64,000 bases of DNA, from assembly GCF_004766045.1 (NCBI RefSeq), contig NZ_SPQQ01000015.1:1-64000 (forward strand). Reading direction: 5' to 3'. Source of the stretch: Desulfosporosinus fructosivorans (GTDB lineage: Bacteria > Bacillota > Desulfitobacteriia > Desulfitobacteriales > Desulfitobacteriaceae). This document shows, in pieces, positions 42,573-51,667 of this stretch; position 1 is the stretch's first letter; every line of letters starts with the position of its first letter. The notes beneath the pieces were generated by a model, which was not told the origin of the DNA, did no database searches, and saw only the letters and a program-made list of their open reading frames with translations. The position numbers and the translations under genes were made by a program.

Positions 42573-43631
42573 TTATTTAATATCTAGGGCATCATGCCGA
42601 TCCAATACAATCTTTTCAACGACTTGATCCTGATTTTTGTTCTCCTGATCGATCTGATCACTCGTCTTAAAGCCCGCTCCCCTCAGTTCCTTCGACGTGA
42701 ATAAGGGATCCTCGACCCAAACCGAATTTCCCGCAGCCTCTAGAGCCCGGACTAGGTCAACCCCCCTGCTATGCTTCAGATCCTTAACACCTGATTTATA
42801 GCTCAAACCTTTGACCAAGACCTCTTTACCACTGCCCACTTGTTTCACGATTCGATCTCGATAGTCCTGATCAGCTTGTTCAGCCCCTTCTAACAAAGTG
42901 GAATGACAGACCGTCCGTAGAAAGTTCATATCCTTGGGCAGACACTCCCCACCAATGCCCCAGTCAGTACCGAGAAGTTCGACGTTGTTCTTACTATTGA
43001 CAGCCCTTTTTAGCTCGTCATAATCCATTCCCTGGTCGATGCAATAGCTATATATTTCCTGAGCAAAAGCCACATCCACATAGCGCTTGACATTCTCAAC
43101 CACTTTCGACAACTCAGCTACCCTGATATCCGATACTTCGACCACTTGGGGAACCAACGGAGTGTAAAACTGACGCCCCTTTTCTAAGCAGGCATTGGTA
43201 AAAGCCCCCATTACTCGCGGGGTATCACAAACGGTTTTATCCACCCCAAACATTACCCGATGAGGAACATGGATCAAGAAAATATCAGTTCCTAAATCAA
43301 ACCCTTTTTTCTCTAAGAATTCTCGGATGCGTATCATGGTTCCTGGAGGCAATGTCGATTCAATGGAAATCAAAGAACCCGGAAAGAGAATCATTTGCTC
43401 TAAAGCCGAAAACAAGTTTTGTCCCTGATTACCAGTGGAAGGAGCCATTAACCAAACATCAATCCCCGTTAAAGCTCGATAATCTGAGGTCACCCTATAA
43501 CCTTGGTGCTGTAATTCGTTGACCCTACTCTCATTTATATCCACACCTTGGACCTCTCCCGGGAATTTATGACTAAGGTAAGTGAAAAGATTAAAGCCGA
43601 TATTACCCAAACCAACAACACATATTCTCAT
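42573..43631 (-). CDS. UDP-glucose/GDP-mannose dehydrogenase family protein (shortened)
   Basis: A nucleotide-sugar dehydrogenase of 352 residues, some 60-80 shorter than typical UDP-glucose or UDP-ManNAcA dehydrogenases (420-450). Recognisable parts are VVGLGNIGFNLFTYL (NAD binding), ESTLPPGT, the catalytic GIGGECLPKDM and the C-terminal YKSGVKDLKHSRGVDLV. ATG with GGAGG upstream (long spacing). The shortness lies in the loops between domains. It likely makes a uronic acid sugar nucleotide, perhaps for the wecB-type pathway that is now broken. Confidence 0.85.
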   Translation of the reverse strand: MRICVVGLGNIGFNLFTYLSHKFPGEVQGVDINESRVNELQHQGYRVTSDYRALTGIDVWLMAPSTGNQGQNLFSALEQMILFPGSLISIESTLPPGTMIRIREFLEKKGFDLGTDIFLIHVPHRVMFGVDKTVCDTPRVMGAFTNACLEKGRQFYTPLVPQVVEVSDIRVAELSKVVENVKRYVDVAFAQEIYSYCIDQGMDYDELKRAVNSKNNVELLGTDWGIGGECLPKDMNFLRTVCHSTLLEGAEQADQDYRDRIVKQVGSGKEVLVKGLSYKSGVKDLKHSRGVDLVRALEAAGNSVWVEDPLFTSKELRGAGFKTSDQIDQENKNQDQVVEKIVLDRHDALDIK

Positions 43632-43996
43632 TTTTTGGATCCAACCTCCCCATAACTCATCCCTATAAGTTATGGAAGTCCACCTAGTATTGACACAACC
43701 ACAGTTTGCTTTTCCCCGAAATAATCGCGGGAAACGCAGATAGAAACACAGGAGACGATACGGTTTTTCAGATTAGAGTTAACTAAACCTAGCCAAGAAC
43801 AAGCAACTATGTACTCTTCAAAAAGGAGTAGAAGATTTGGCAGGCATGCCACCTTGATGCATGGCCTTGCATACACTATAAGGATAATTAGTTTGCTGGC
43901 CAAGCATAGCGAGAAGGGACCGCTGGCCATGCTTGGCCGAGTGTCCCTGTAACCAAGAATGGTGAGAAGGGACCACCATACAAGGAGGATTAAACT
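43632..43996 (+). promoter_or_regulatory. Structured leader of the first GT4 gene
   Basis: A 365-nt gap between divergent genes. It contains a 10-bp perfect inverted repeat GGCCAAGCAT (43898-43907) / ATGCTTGGCC (43929-43938). The loop contains AGCGAGAAGGGACCGCT, and a second, similar block GGTGAGAAGGGACCACC follows at 43961-43977. Two copies of GAGAAGGGACC, each inside a short stem, suggest a regulatory or recombination element. No T-run. An 86-codon frame on the other strand looks non-coding. Confidence 0.5.
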
Positions 43997-44992
43997 ATGA
44001 AACTTGTTATTCCCGTACTAAGTTTAGAAACAGGGGGGACACGTTTTATCTATCAATTAGCCAATGAAATGGTGGATAAAGGACACAGTGTGGAAATTGT
44101 ACTTCCTGAAAATGCTGTAGTAGCTTGGCCTCTACGAGCGCAAATTACCCGGGTCAAAGAACTTAGTCCTGATGCCATACCACCTGCGGATTTCATACTT
44201 CCAAATTTTTATCCCACTGTTTTTCCTGCCTGGGAATCAAAAAAAGGCCGAGTCGTTCGACTTAGCCTTGGGTTTGAGCCTCTGTGGGTAGCAGAAAAAG
44301 AAAAAGCTCTGGCTTCTTACCTTATAAATGCCCCGATTATTTCCATTTCAGAATGGCATCGTCAATTAATTTTACAAGGAACCGGGCGAAATAGCACCGT
44401 AATCCCTGGGGGCGTGGACTCCACAGTCTTCTGCCCCTACACCAAGAAATCACTATCAACGGGACGCCTAACGATCGGCTATATCCTACGTTCCAAGGAA
44501 CATGGCTATACTTGGAAAGGAAGCGAGGACTTTTGGCAAGCCTGCCAAAATTTAGCTGAGTTAGTTCCAGGCTTTGATATTCAGGTGGTCGCTCCGGAAG
44601 GAGCAAATTATCATGCACCCCTTCCCTATGAGATAGTGAAAGCCCACGCTGACAGTGAGATGGCCCGCTTCTATGCACAGACGGACATTTTCGTTTCCAC
44701 CTCCTATTTTGAAGCGTTTTCCATGCCACCTCTGGAAGCAATGGCCTGTGGAACTGCGGTCGTAACCACCGATAATGGCGGTAACCGCGATTATACAAAA
44801 AACGGGGAGAACTGTTTTCTTGTTCCCCCCAGTGATATCCAACAACTTACCCTTATACTTGCTCACTTATTAACTCAACCAAATACACGGAATCAACTTG
44901 CCGAAGTCGGACGCCACTTCGCCCAGTCTTGGACCTGGCGAAATTCAGCCGATAAACTAGAAACCTTACTTTTACAATTAGCCCGCACTTAG
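43997..44992 (+). CDS. Family 4 glycosyltransferase (copy 1)
   Basis: A GT-B glycosyltransferase of 331 residues. VIPVLSLETGGTRFIYQLAN at the N-terminus carries the acceptor-domain glycine-rich loop; the donor domain has PGGVDSTVF, TSYFEAFSMPPLEAMACGTA (the E-x7-E retaining signature) and GGNRDYTKNGENC. ATG with AAGGAGG ten bases upstream. It is clearly paralogous, over its whole length, to the gene at 45710-46699. Both should transfer sugars onto a lipid- or protein-linked acceptor. Confidence 0.94.
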   Translation: MKLVIPVLSLETGGTRFIYQLANEMVDKGHSVEIVLPENAVVAWPLRAQITRVKELSPDAIPPADFILPNFYPTVFPAWESKKGRVVRLSLGFEPLWVAEKEKALASYLINAPIISISEWHRQLILQGTGRNSTVIPGGVDSTVFCPYTKKSLSTGRLTIGYILRSKEHGYTWKGSEDFWQACQNLAELVPGFDIQVVAPEGANYHAPLPYEIVKAHADSEMARFYAQTDIFVSTSYFEAFSMPPLEAMACGTAVVTTDNGGNRDYTKNGENCFLVPPSDIQQLTLILAHLLTQPNTRNQLAEVGRHFAQSWTWRNSADKLETLLLQLART

Positions 44993-44999
44993 CTACTGT

Positions 45000-45575
45000 T
45001 TAACAATCCTTCCAAGCTAAGAGGGCATCGAGGGGCTCGGCATCTATACCATAGGCTTCCAAAAACGCTTTATTCTCCTGATCATGGAACTTGCTGAAAA
45101 TAATTATATTGTACCCGAGTTTTTGTAAGTCCTCAACCTCCCATCCCGATCGATGCCGTTGAAAGCTTTCTCCCCCTAAACCGTAATGATCAACGTCTAG
45201 CTGCTGAAAAAAACCCCTAGGGGTAAAGATAATAACTTTTTTAGCAGCTATCTCTTCTACTTGGCGCAAAACGTCCCAGGCAACCTCCTTCTCAAAATGT
45301 TCAATCACATCAATCAACGTTACACTATCTAGTGACTTAGGCAGAAATAGTTCGCTCAAGCGCTCTGCCCTAAAATTCAATTTGATAAATTGTTCGGCAT
45401 ACTTAGCATGCTCTAAGTATGGCCGATGAGCATCAACTCCAATTTTAATTGGGCAAGAAAATTCTTTAAGAGTCTCACCAACTCCGCAGCCAATATCTAG
45501 GACCGTGCGGGAATCTGACAGGAGCTCATTAATCACAACGAGGAAATCTTTATCATTTACAACATTGACTGTCAC
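45000..45575 (-). CDS. Class I SAM-dependent methyltransferase
   Basis: A 191-residue methyltransferase. Motif I is VLDIGCGVGETL (about residues 19-30), motif II KIGVDAHRPYLE, and LPKSLDSVTLIDVIEHFEKE is the family's D-V-I-E-H motif. GTG with GAAAGGATG upstream. It is opposite in orientation to the flanking GT4 genes, suggesting an insertion between two copies that were once adjacent. Likely a sugar or lipid O-methyltransferase, or a methyltransferase of the assembly machinery. Confidence 0.88.
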   Translation of the reverse strand: MTVNVVNDKDFLVVINELLSDSRTVLDIGCGVGETLKEFSCPIKIGVDAHRPYLEHAKYAEQFIKLNFRAERLSELFLPKSLDSVTLIDVIEHFEKEVAWDVLRQVEEIAAKKVIIFTPRGFFQQLDVDHYGLGGESFQRHRSGWEVEDLQKLGYNIIIFSKFHDQENKAFLEAYGIDAEPLDALLAWKDC

Positions 45576-45709
45576 TGGCTAACATCCTTTCAATGTTAAA
45601 TTCTTTCTTTATCATGGTATTCAAAATTTTCCTTAAAGTACCATCTGACACACAAATCACCTACTAGCACGCATAATATGTAGTACGTAAGCAAAAGGGA
45701 GGACAAACC

Positions 45710-46699
45710 ATGAAAATTGTGTTTCCTGTTCTTAGTTTAGAAATGGGTGGGGGGGCCCGTTTTATTTATCACCTAGCTAATGCTTTAGCAGATAAGGGGC
45801 ATGATATTGAAGTCGTCATGCCTGAAAAAGGACTCCAAGTCTGGCCCTTGCGTACTAAATTAAGACGGGTGAAAGAATTAACCCCCAATTCCATACCTTC
45901 AGCTGATTTCATACTCCCTAATTTCTATTTAACGTTTAAGCCGGCCTGGGAATCTCAAAAAGGTCGGGTAGTACGCCTTAGTCTTGGCTATGAACCCCTC
46001 TGGGTTCCTGATTCGACAGCTGCGAAACAGACCTATCTGAGTGGCGCCCCCATCATGGCAATATCAGAGTGGCACCGCCAACTTATACGCCAGGAAACTG
46101 GTTTAGAAAGCACGGTCATTTCTGGTGGAGTAGACACTTCAACATTTCATCCGTATCCTAAACGGTCTGAACAAACAGGGTGCAAGAACATTTTTTACAT
46201 CATGCGCGACCCTGTCTCTGGATATACCTGGAAAGGAGGCGGAGATTTTTTAAAAGTTGTCACCCGTTTAAAGGAACGGGTTAATTTTGACTTAACCGTT
46301 TCGATCCCAGAGAATGCCCTATTTTCCAGCCCTGTGCCTTGTCTGATTAAAACTTCAGCGACGGATGAAGAACTCGCCCAGCTCTATGCTCAGGCAGACA
46401 TCTTCGTTTACACCTCTTACTTCGAGGCGTTTGGTTTACCACCCCTCGAAGCGATGGCTTGTGGTACAGCCGTTGTGACCACCGATTGTGGTGGAAATCG
46501 GGATTACGTTAGAAACGGTGAAAACTGTTTGTTAGTTCCTCCTAGCGACATCGAACAGCTAAGCACTGCAATCTATCACTTATTAACACAAGATACCGAA
46601 CGTCAGCGTTTAGCTTCCTCGGGTCATCTTTTCGCGCAAGCTTGGACATGGCAACGCACCGCGGACCAGGTAGAGGCATTCTTAAGGAGCCTTATGTAA
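45710..46699 (+). CDS. Family 4 glycosyltransferase (copy 2)
   Basis: A 329-residue GT4 enzyme strongly similar, from end to end, to the product of 43997-44992. It shares VFPVLSLEMGGGARFIYHLA, RVKELTPNSIPSADFILPNF and TSYFEAFGLPPLEAMACGTA (E-x7-E). The most visible difference is in the central acceptor-linking region (about residues 160-200). ATG with GGGAGG ten bases upstream and a terminator directly after. The pair looks like a duplication that has started to diverge in specificity. Confidence 0.94.
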   Translation: MKIVFPVLSLEMGGGARFIYHLANALADKGHDIEVVMPEKGLQVWPLRTKLRRVKELTPNSIPSADFILPNFYLTFKPAWESQKGRVVRLSLGYEPLWVPDSTAAKQTYLSGAPIMAISEWHRQLIRQETGLESTVISGGVDTSTFHPYPKRSEQTGCKNIFYIMRDPVSGYTWKGGGDFLKVVTRLKERVNFDLTVSIPENALFSSPVPCLIKTSATDEELAQLYAQADIFVYTSYFEAFGLPPLEAMACGTAVVTTDCGGNRDYVRNGENCLLVPPSDIEQLSTAIYHLLTQDTERQRLASSGHLFAQAWTWQRTADQVEAFLRSLM

Positions 46700-46705
46700 T
46701 CGCAG

Positions 46706-46739
46706 AAACGGGATTGAGTAGTACTCAACCCGTTTTTTT
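46706..46739 (+). terminator. Intrinsic terminator of GT4 copy 2
   Basis: AACGGG (46707-46712) pairs with CCCGTT (46729-46734), with the inner TTGAGTAGTACTCAA forming a further stem, followed by TTTTTTT. Seven nt past the stop codon. Confidence 0.9.
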
Positions 46740-46990
46740 ACAATGTTGGTTATTCCTATAGAAGATACTTTTCAGTTTTTGCATTACGCAACCTCCAAGC
46801 TATTGCTATCAATGAACGTCTATATTGCGATAGGATTTTGCGGAACAGTCGTAACTGTAACTGATAACTTAATTTGTGAATAGAATGTATCAATAACCCA
46901 CTAATGTGTAGCCAGTGCAAAAATCAGGCCGCTCCGTTGACGGGCGGTACTGTTCCTTATCCCTACATCTAAACTTTGGAGGTAACTTCG

Positions 46991-48655
46991 GTGATTGACC
47001 AAGCGTTAGCCAAACAAGTTTTGGTAATAATCAACTCTTTAATAGAGGAAGCACAATCTATGTATGATTGTGCTGTTGATCGAAACTTTGTACAAGTTGA
47101 AACAACTGCAAGAGATATGCTAAATGTATTGGAAGCGATATATCCTATTGCCATTCAAATAAAGGAGGTAATTTATTATATCTCGGCCCCGATTAGTTGT
47201 GAAAATCTTCTTCATACTATCAATAGAGTTTTAATACTGGTTAGAACTCGTTCTGATAAAGCAACTTCAAAAATTGAATTTGAGCTAATCCCAATTTTAA
47301 AAGACTTTTATTATGACTTTTATTTTTTTACTTCTATCTTTGGTGATAAAGAGAAAGAGAAACATCATTATGAAGAAGAATATTTTCTGATGAATGCTAA
47401 TCCATACATTGATCGCAGTATTAAGAATGGTCAATACAAATATGATATTTCAATTTTAATCCTTGCTTACAATAAACTAGACTATACAAAACAATGCATT
47501 GAAAGCGTCCTAAAATTCACGCCAGGCTATTTAAATTACGAGTTGATTCTAATCGATAATGGGTCAAATGACGGTACATCCCAATACTTTGAATCCCTTT
47601 CTCCCACGAAGATATTTACCCTTCAGAAAAACTCTCTAAATATAATGGTCAGTGCGGTTTCCAGAATTATTGAAGGCCGATATTTATTATCGGTCTCAAA
47701 TGACGTTATCGTTACCGAAAATTATCTCGATAACCTGATAAATTGTATTGAATCCGATTCTAAAATAGCTATGGTTGTTCCTGCAACCCCTAATATCTCA
47801 AATCTCCAAACAATATCAGCGGGCTATTCAACATTGGAAGGAATGCATGCTTTTGCAAAGGCAAACAATATTTCGGATTCACACCGCTGGGAGGAGAGAA
47901 CAAGACTATGTAATCCACTTGCTTTTTATAGGAGTGACATTTTTTGTTCATCCCAGGGTATAGGTGCATTTGACAAATATTTTATATTTGGTGAATTTGG
48001 GGATGATGCCTTTGCTTTACGAGTGAGACGTGCAGGATACAAAATGATTTTAGCAAAAGATTGCTATTGCTATCATTTTGGTAGTATCACAAACAAAGAA
48101 GCACACACCACAGAAAACACTCTTGAAAAAAGCCGAAAGCTTTTCATTGAGCGATACGGGGTGGATGCATGGAGTAAGGGTTTTTGTTATGACCCCCAAT
48201 TGATTGCAACCTTAACTGTCAAATCAACTGGGCGAGCTAATATCTTAGGTATAAATTCTGGCTTTGGTTCAAATCCGCTTAAGATAATAACCCTGCATAA
48301 AGAAGCGGGAAATGAGGATGTAGGTTTACATCTTGTTACGGATGATGAGCGATATATTCCAGATTTACAGGCATTAAGTAACGATGTACGATACGTTCCA
48401 ATTATAACTGATGGTATCTTCAACAATATTTTATTTGACTTTATCTTATTAGAAGGAAATGTTGAGAGGGTTATATGTGAATCTAACAACTTTAATAAAC
48501 TCAGAAACATGCTGACTAGAGGTGGAACACTTGCAATATGTGCTACAAATAATAATGAACTTCAATACCTTAACATGTTAAATGCTGATAAGACAATCAT
48601 AGAAGGTAATTATTGCTGGTTATTATGGTATTCTGGAAGGCCAACAGGAGAATAG
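46991..48655 (+). CDS. Three-part glycosyltransferase family 2 protein
   Basis: A 554-residue protein. Residues 1-150 are a helical domain of unknown type. Residues about 155-390 are a GT-A glycosyltransferase 2 domain: ISILILAYNKLDYTKQCIES, LILIDNGSNDGTSQYF, VSNDVIVTENYLD and a late FGEFGDDAFALRVRRAGY. Residues about 400-554 resemble a degenerate Rossmann methyltransferase-like tail (ILGINSGFGSNPLKII, FILLEGNVERVI) with no clear SAM motif. GTG at 46991 was preferred over TTG 46976, which overlaps its own ribosome-binding site. Such three-domain proteins occur in flagellin and S-layer glycosylation loci. Confidence 0.78.
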   Translation: MIDQALAKQVLVIINSLIEEAQSMYDCAVDRNFVQVETTARDMLNVLEAIYPIAIQIKEVIYYISAPISCENLLHTINRVLILVRTRSDKATSKIEFELIPILKDFYYDFYFFTSIFGDKEKEKHHYEEEYFLMNANPYIDRSIKNGQYKYDISILILAYNKLDYTKQCIESVLKFTPGYLNYELILIDNGSNDGTSQYFESLSPTKIFTLQKNSLNIMVSAVSRIIEGRYLLSVSNDVIVTENYLDNLINCIESDSKIAMVVPATPNISNLQTISAGYSTLEGMHAFAKANNISDSHRWEERTRLCNPLAFYRSDIFCSSQGIGAFDKYFIFGEFGDDAFALRVRRAGYKMILAKDCYCYHFGSITNKEAHTTENTLEKSRKLFIERYGVDAWSKGFCYDPQLIATLTVKSTGRANILGINSGFGSNPLKIITLHKEAGNEDVGLHLVTDDERYIPDLQALSNDVRYVPIITDGIFNNILFDFILLEGNVERVICESNNFNKLRNMLTRGGTLAICATNNNELQYLNMLNADKTIIEGNYCWLLWYSGRPTGE

Positions 48656-48847
48656 ACCTAACGCCTCAAACACTTCTGTTAATCCCCTTATATGAAACCT
48701 AATCCTCATGACCATCTCTATGTATACTATAAGTCCGGATACCCTTGCTTGCTTAAGAACTTTTGAACCGCTCCTTTCATAGACTAGATTGTAACGTTGT
48801 CAAGACAGCCACAACATGAGCGTAGGCTGAGGGGGGATTGAATACCC

Positions 48848-49618
48848 GTGAAAGTAGTAATCCTAGCCGGTGGTTTTGGCACCCGTATTGTCGAAGAAAG
48901 CCATCTCAAACCAAAACCGATGATTGAAATAGCCGACAAACCAATTCTTTGGCACATTATGAAGATTTATAGTCATTACGGCTTTAATGACTTTGTGATC
49001 TGTTTAGGCTACAAAGGCTATATTATCAAAGAATATTTTTATAATTATTTCCTGCACAACTGCGATATTTCCTTTGACTTGCGCACTAGAGGCATGGAAA
49101 TTCACCAGAATTCCGCAGAATCCTGGCATGTGACTTTGATTGATACGGGGCTTAACACTATGACCGGAGGCCGGATAAAAAGGGTTCAAAGCTACCTTAA
49201 CAATGAAACCTTTATGCTCACGTACGGCGATGGTGTTGCCAATATCGATCTCCATAACTTATTGGCTTTTCACCGAAGGCACAAAAAGCTGGCCACCATT
49301 ACAGCTATACAGCCCCAAGGGCGCTTTGGCTCCTTGCAAATAGATGGCGAGCAAAGCGTTAAAACATTTTCGGAAAAGACTGGTGGTGATGGGGCATGGT
49401 TCAATGGAGGGTTCTTTGTGTTGGAACCGGGTATTTTTGATTATATAGAGGGCGACCAGACGCTCTTTGAACAAGAACCTTTGGAAAGCTTGGCCAATGC
49501 CGGCCAACTTCAAGCCTATGAACATGCCGGATTTTGGCAACCAATGGATACTCTAAGGGATAAAACTTTGTTGGAACAACTTTGGCAAACCAGTCAAGCC
49601 CCATGGAAAGTCTGGTGA
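48848..49618 (+). CDS. rfbF: Glucose-1-phosphate cytidylyltransferase RfbF
   Basis: Makes CDP-glucose from CTP and glucose-1-phosphate, the entry to CDP-3,6-dideoxyhexoses. 256 residues. LAGGFGTRIVEESHLKPKPM is the nucleotide-sugar-phosphate signature, MTGGRIKRVQSYLNNE, YGDGVANIDLHNLL (metal-binding) and a C-terminal GFWQPMDTLRDKTLLEQLW (19 residues) fit RfbF. GTG start with a GGGGGATTG site. First gene of a set completed by rfbG and rfbH 12 kb away on the same strand. Confidence 0.96.
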   Translation: MKVVILAGGFGTRIVEESHLKPKPMIEIADKPILWHIMKIYSHYGFNDFVICLGYKGYIIKEYFYNYFLHNCDISFDLRTRGMEIHQNSAESWHVTLIDTGLNTMTGGRIKRVQSYLNNETFMLTYGDGVANIDLHNLLAFHRRHKKLATITAIQPQGRFGSLQIDGEQSVKTFSEKTGGDGAWFNGGFFVLEPGIFDYIEGDQTLFEQEPLESLANAGQLQAYEHAGFWQPMDTLRDKTLLEQLWQTSQAPWKVW

Positions 49619-49666
49619 GAAGTTCCTGGGGAGAATCTTCTTATGTAATAGACTCAGGGGGAATTT

Positions 49667-50539
49667 ATGAAAAGAATTCTAATCACCGGTAGCTTCGGTT
49701 TTATCGGTCACAATCTAAAAGAGCAACTAGCAGACAACTATATCATCGTCGCCCCTTCGCACACGGAACTGGATTTATTAGATGAAGAAGTCGTCCATAC
49801 CTTCTTGTCCAGCCAGCATTTTGATGTTGTAATTCATACAGCTACCGAAAATGCTACCCTTAATGCCAAGCGGGATATCCACAGTGTCCTTCCCAATAAT
49901 TTGCGCATGTTTTTTAACCTGGCTCGAAGTCATGAACTTTACGGCAAAATGTATTATTTCGGATCGGGGGCGGAATATGACCGCCGTTATTATCTTCCTA
50001 AGATGCCGGAAAGCTACTTTGACAATCATGTGCCGGTCGACCCTTATGGTTTCTCCAAATATGTTATGGCCAAATACACTTTAGAAGCTCCCAACACTTA
50101 TGATTTACGCCTATTCGGTGTTTTCGGCAAATATGAAGACTGGGAGCTCCGCTTTATTTCACATGCTTGTTGCAGGGTAATCTGGGATATGCCGATTACA
50201 ATAAGGCAGAATGTTTATTTTGATTATTTATATATCAATGATTTAGTGCAAATCATGACCTGGTTTATCGAAAACGAGCCGAAATGCAAAGCTTATAATA
50301 TTTGTTCCGGACAAGTCTATGACTTACGGACCCTCGCCGGCAAAGTTCTCAACACAGCTGGCAAGGACCTTGCTATTGAAATTGCTCGCCCGGGTTTAGG
50401 ACCCGAATACAGTGGAAACAACCTGATGCTGCTAGACGAAATAGGGGGCTACACCTTTGCAGATATGAGTTCTGCCATCAATGAACTTTATCAATGGTAT
50501 GGAGGACGGAAAGACAACATCGATCCCGCCCGTCTTTAA
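49667..50539 (+). CDS. CDP-3,6-dideoxyhexose 4-reductase-like epimerase/reductase (RfbJ/RfbS-like)
   Basis: An extended-SDR protein of 290 residues. The NAD loop ITGSFGFIGHNL is at the N-terminus, YFGSGAEYDRRYYLP follows and YGFSKYVMAKYTL holds the catalytic YxxxK. INDLVQIMTWFIENEPK and YNICSGQVYDLRTL close the sugar-binding part. Directly after rfbF, so the likely role is reduction of the CDP-4-keto-3,6-dideoxyglucose made by RfbG and RfbH to a dideoxyhexose (abequose, paratose or tyvelose type). ATG with GGGGG upstream. Confidence 0.75.
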   Translation: MKRILITGSFGFIGHNLKEQLADNYIIVAPSHTELDLLDEEVVHTFLSSQHFDVVIHTATENATLNAKRDIHSVLPNNLRMFFNLARSHELYGKMYYFGSGAEYDRRYYLPKMPESYFDNHVPVDPYGFSKYVMAKYTLEAPNTYDLRLFGVFGKYEDWELRFISHACCRVIWDMPITIRQNVYFDYLYINDLVQIMTWFIENEPKCKAYNICSGQVYDLRTLAGKVLNTAGKDLAIEIARPGLGPEYSGNNLMLLDEIGGYTFADMSSAINELYQWYGGRKDNIDPARL

Positions 50540-50680
50540 GTAGCGAATTCCAGTGATCATTCCAATGGGGGACAGGTTGAACATTTCTCAACCGTTCAAA
50601 ATTATTAAATGTTTTAAAGTTGTCATCTCAGTAGTACCCGTGTCTGATTAATAAATAGGATTACTTGGGGAGGTAAGTTT

Positions 50681-51458
50681 ATGCGAGAAAGATTTAAGGG
50701 CAAGATTGCTATTGTCACTGGTGGAGGGAGCGGCATCGGTCGGGCAGCTTGTCTTGCACTGGCGAAGGCTGGAGCTAAGGTCACTGTGGTGGACCTGGTC
50801 CAGGAACTGGGCAGCGAAACAGTGACGTTGGTTAATCATGAAGGTGGTGAAGCCATATTCATCCAAGCGGATGTGTCCAAGACCGAAGATGTCCAAAGGT
50901 ATGTCCATGAAACATTGACGGCATATGGCCGAATTCGATGTCTTGATTAACAATGCCGGCTGGGAGGGAATCGTGAAGCCAATAGTTTCGTACCCTGAAG
51001 ACACGTTCGATCGAGTGCTGGCGATCAATGTCAAGGGAGTCTTTCTTGGTCTGAAGTACGTGCTGCCGGAAATGATCAAGCAGAAAAGCGGAACAGTGAT
51101 CAACACGGCTTCAACGAGCGGATTCACAGGCTCCCTTAATACGGTAGCTTATATTGCCAGCAAGCACGCTGTGCTGGGAGTTACTAAGACCGCAGCATTG
51201 GAGGTCGCCCGGTTGGGTATTCGCATAAATGCGGTTTGCCCCGGCAATGTTAACACCCGCATGATGCATTCTCTTGAGGAAGCCTATTCACCTGGAGCTC
51301 CAGCAGTCTGCGCCCGGCAAATCATGAGTACTATACCTGATGGTCGCTATGCTGAACCGGAAGAGGTGGCCAACCTGATGCTCTACCTAGCTTCTGACCT
51401 GTCCACTCATATCACAGGTCAAAGCTTTTTGATAGATGGAGGCGCCTTACAACGCTGA
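50681..51458 (+). pseudogene. Short-chain dehydrogenase, frameshifted
   Basis: A FabG-like SDR split by a single-base insertion. The first frame (50681-50950) carries VTGGGSGIGRAACLALAKAG and ends at TAYGRI. The second frame continues DVLINNAGWEG and includes the catalytic YIASKHAVLG and a late IDGGALQR. Removing one base near 50936 (the C of ATTCGATG) would restore a continuous protein of about 258 residues. ATG with GGGGAGG upstream. Either a real pseudogene or an assembly error. It stands between the CDP-sugar genes and the leftward block, which may reflect a rearrangement. Confidence 0.82.
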
Positions 51459-51667
51459 TCACAAAGCGAAGAGAACTTGAGCTGCTCAGCAGGACATTCG
51501 TGTATTAGGAATAAACACGCCTGGCGAGAGCATTGTATATTCGACTCCAGTGTGAGTGACAGCTTGGGCGGATTATTCTTTACTGCTCAATGCTAGCTTC
51601 GCTTACTCTGGGGTCTAACCCCATTAATTTCGCGGACGAAGAAATTATGGATGAGAACAAATTTTAA

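Noticed and set aside
43908..43925. T-box-like sequence AGAAGGGACCGC
   Set aside because: The conserved T-box AGGGTGGNACCGCG is not matched (internal bases missing), no specifier stem or terminator follows, and the downstream gene is a glycosyltransferase.
43670..43930. 86-codon minus-strand frame upstream of the nucleotide-sugar dehydrogenase
   Set aside because: It covers the repeat-rich leader, has no ribosome-binding site and is Cys/Val-rich without a family pattern.
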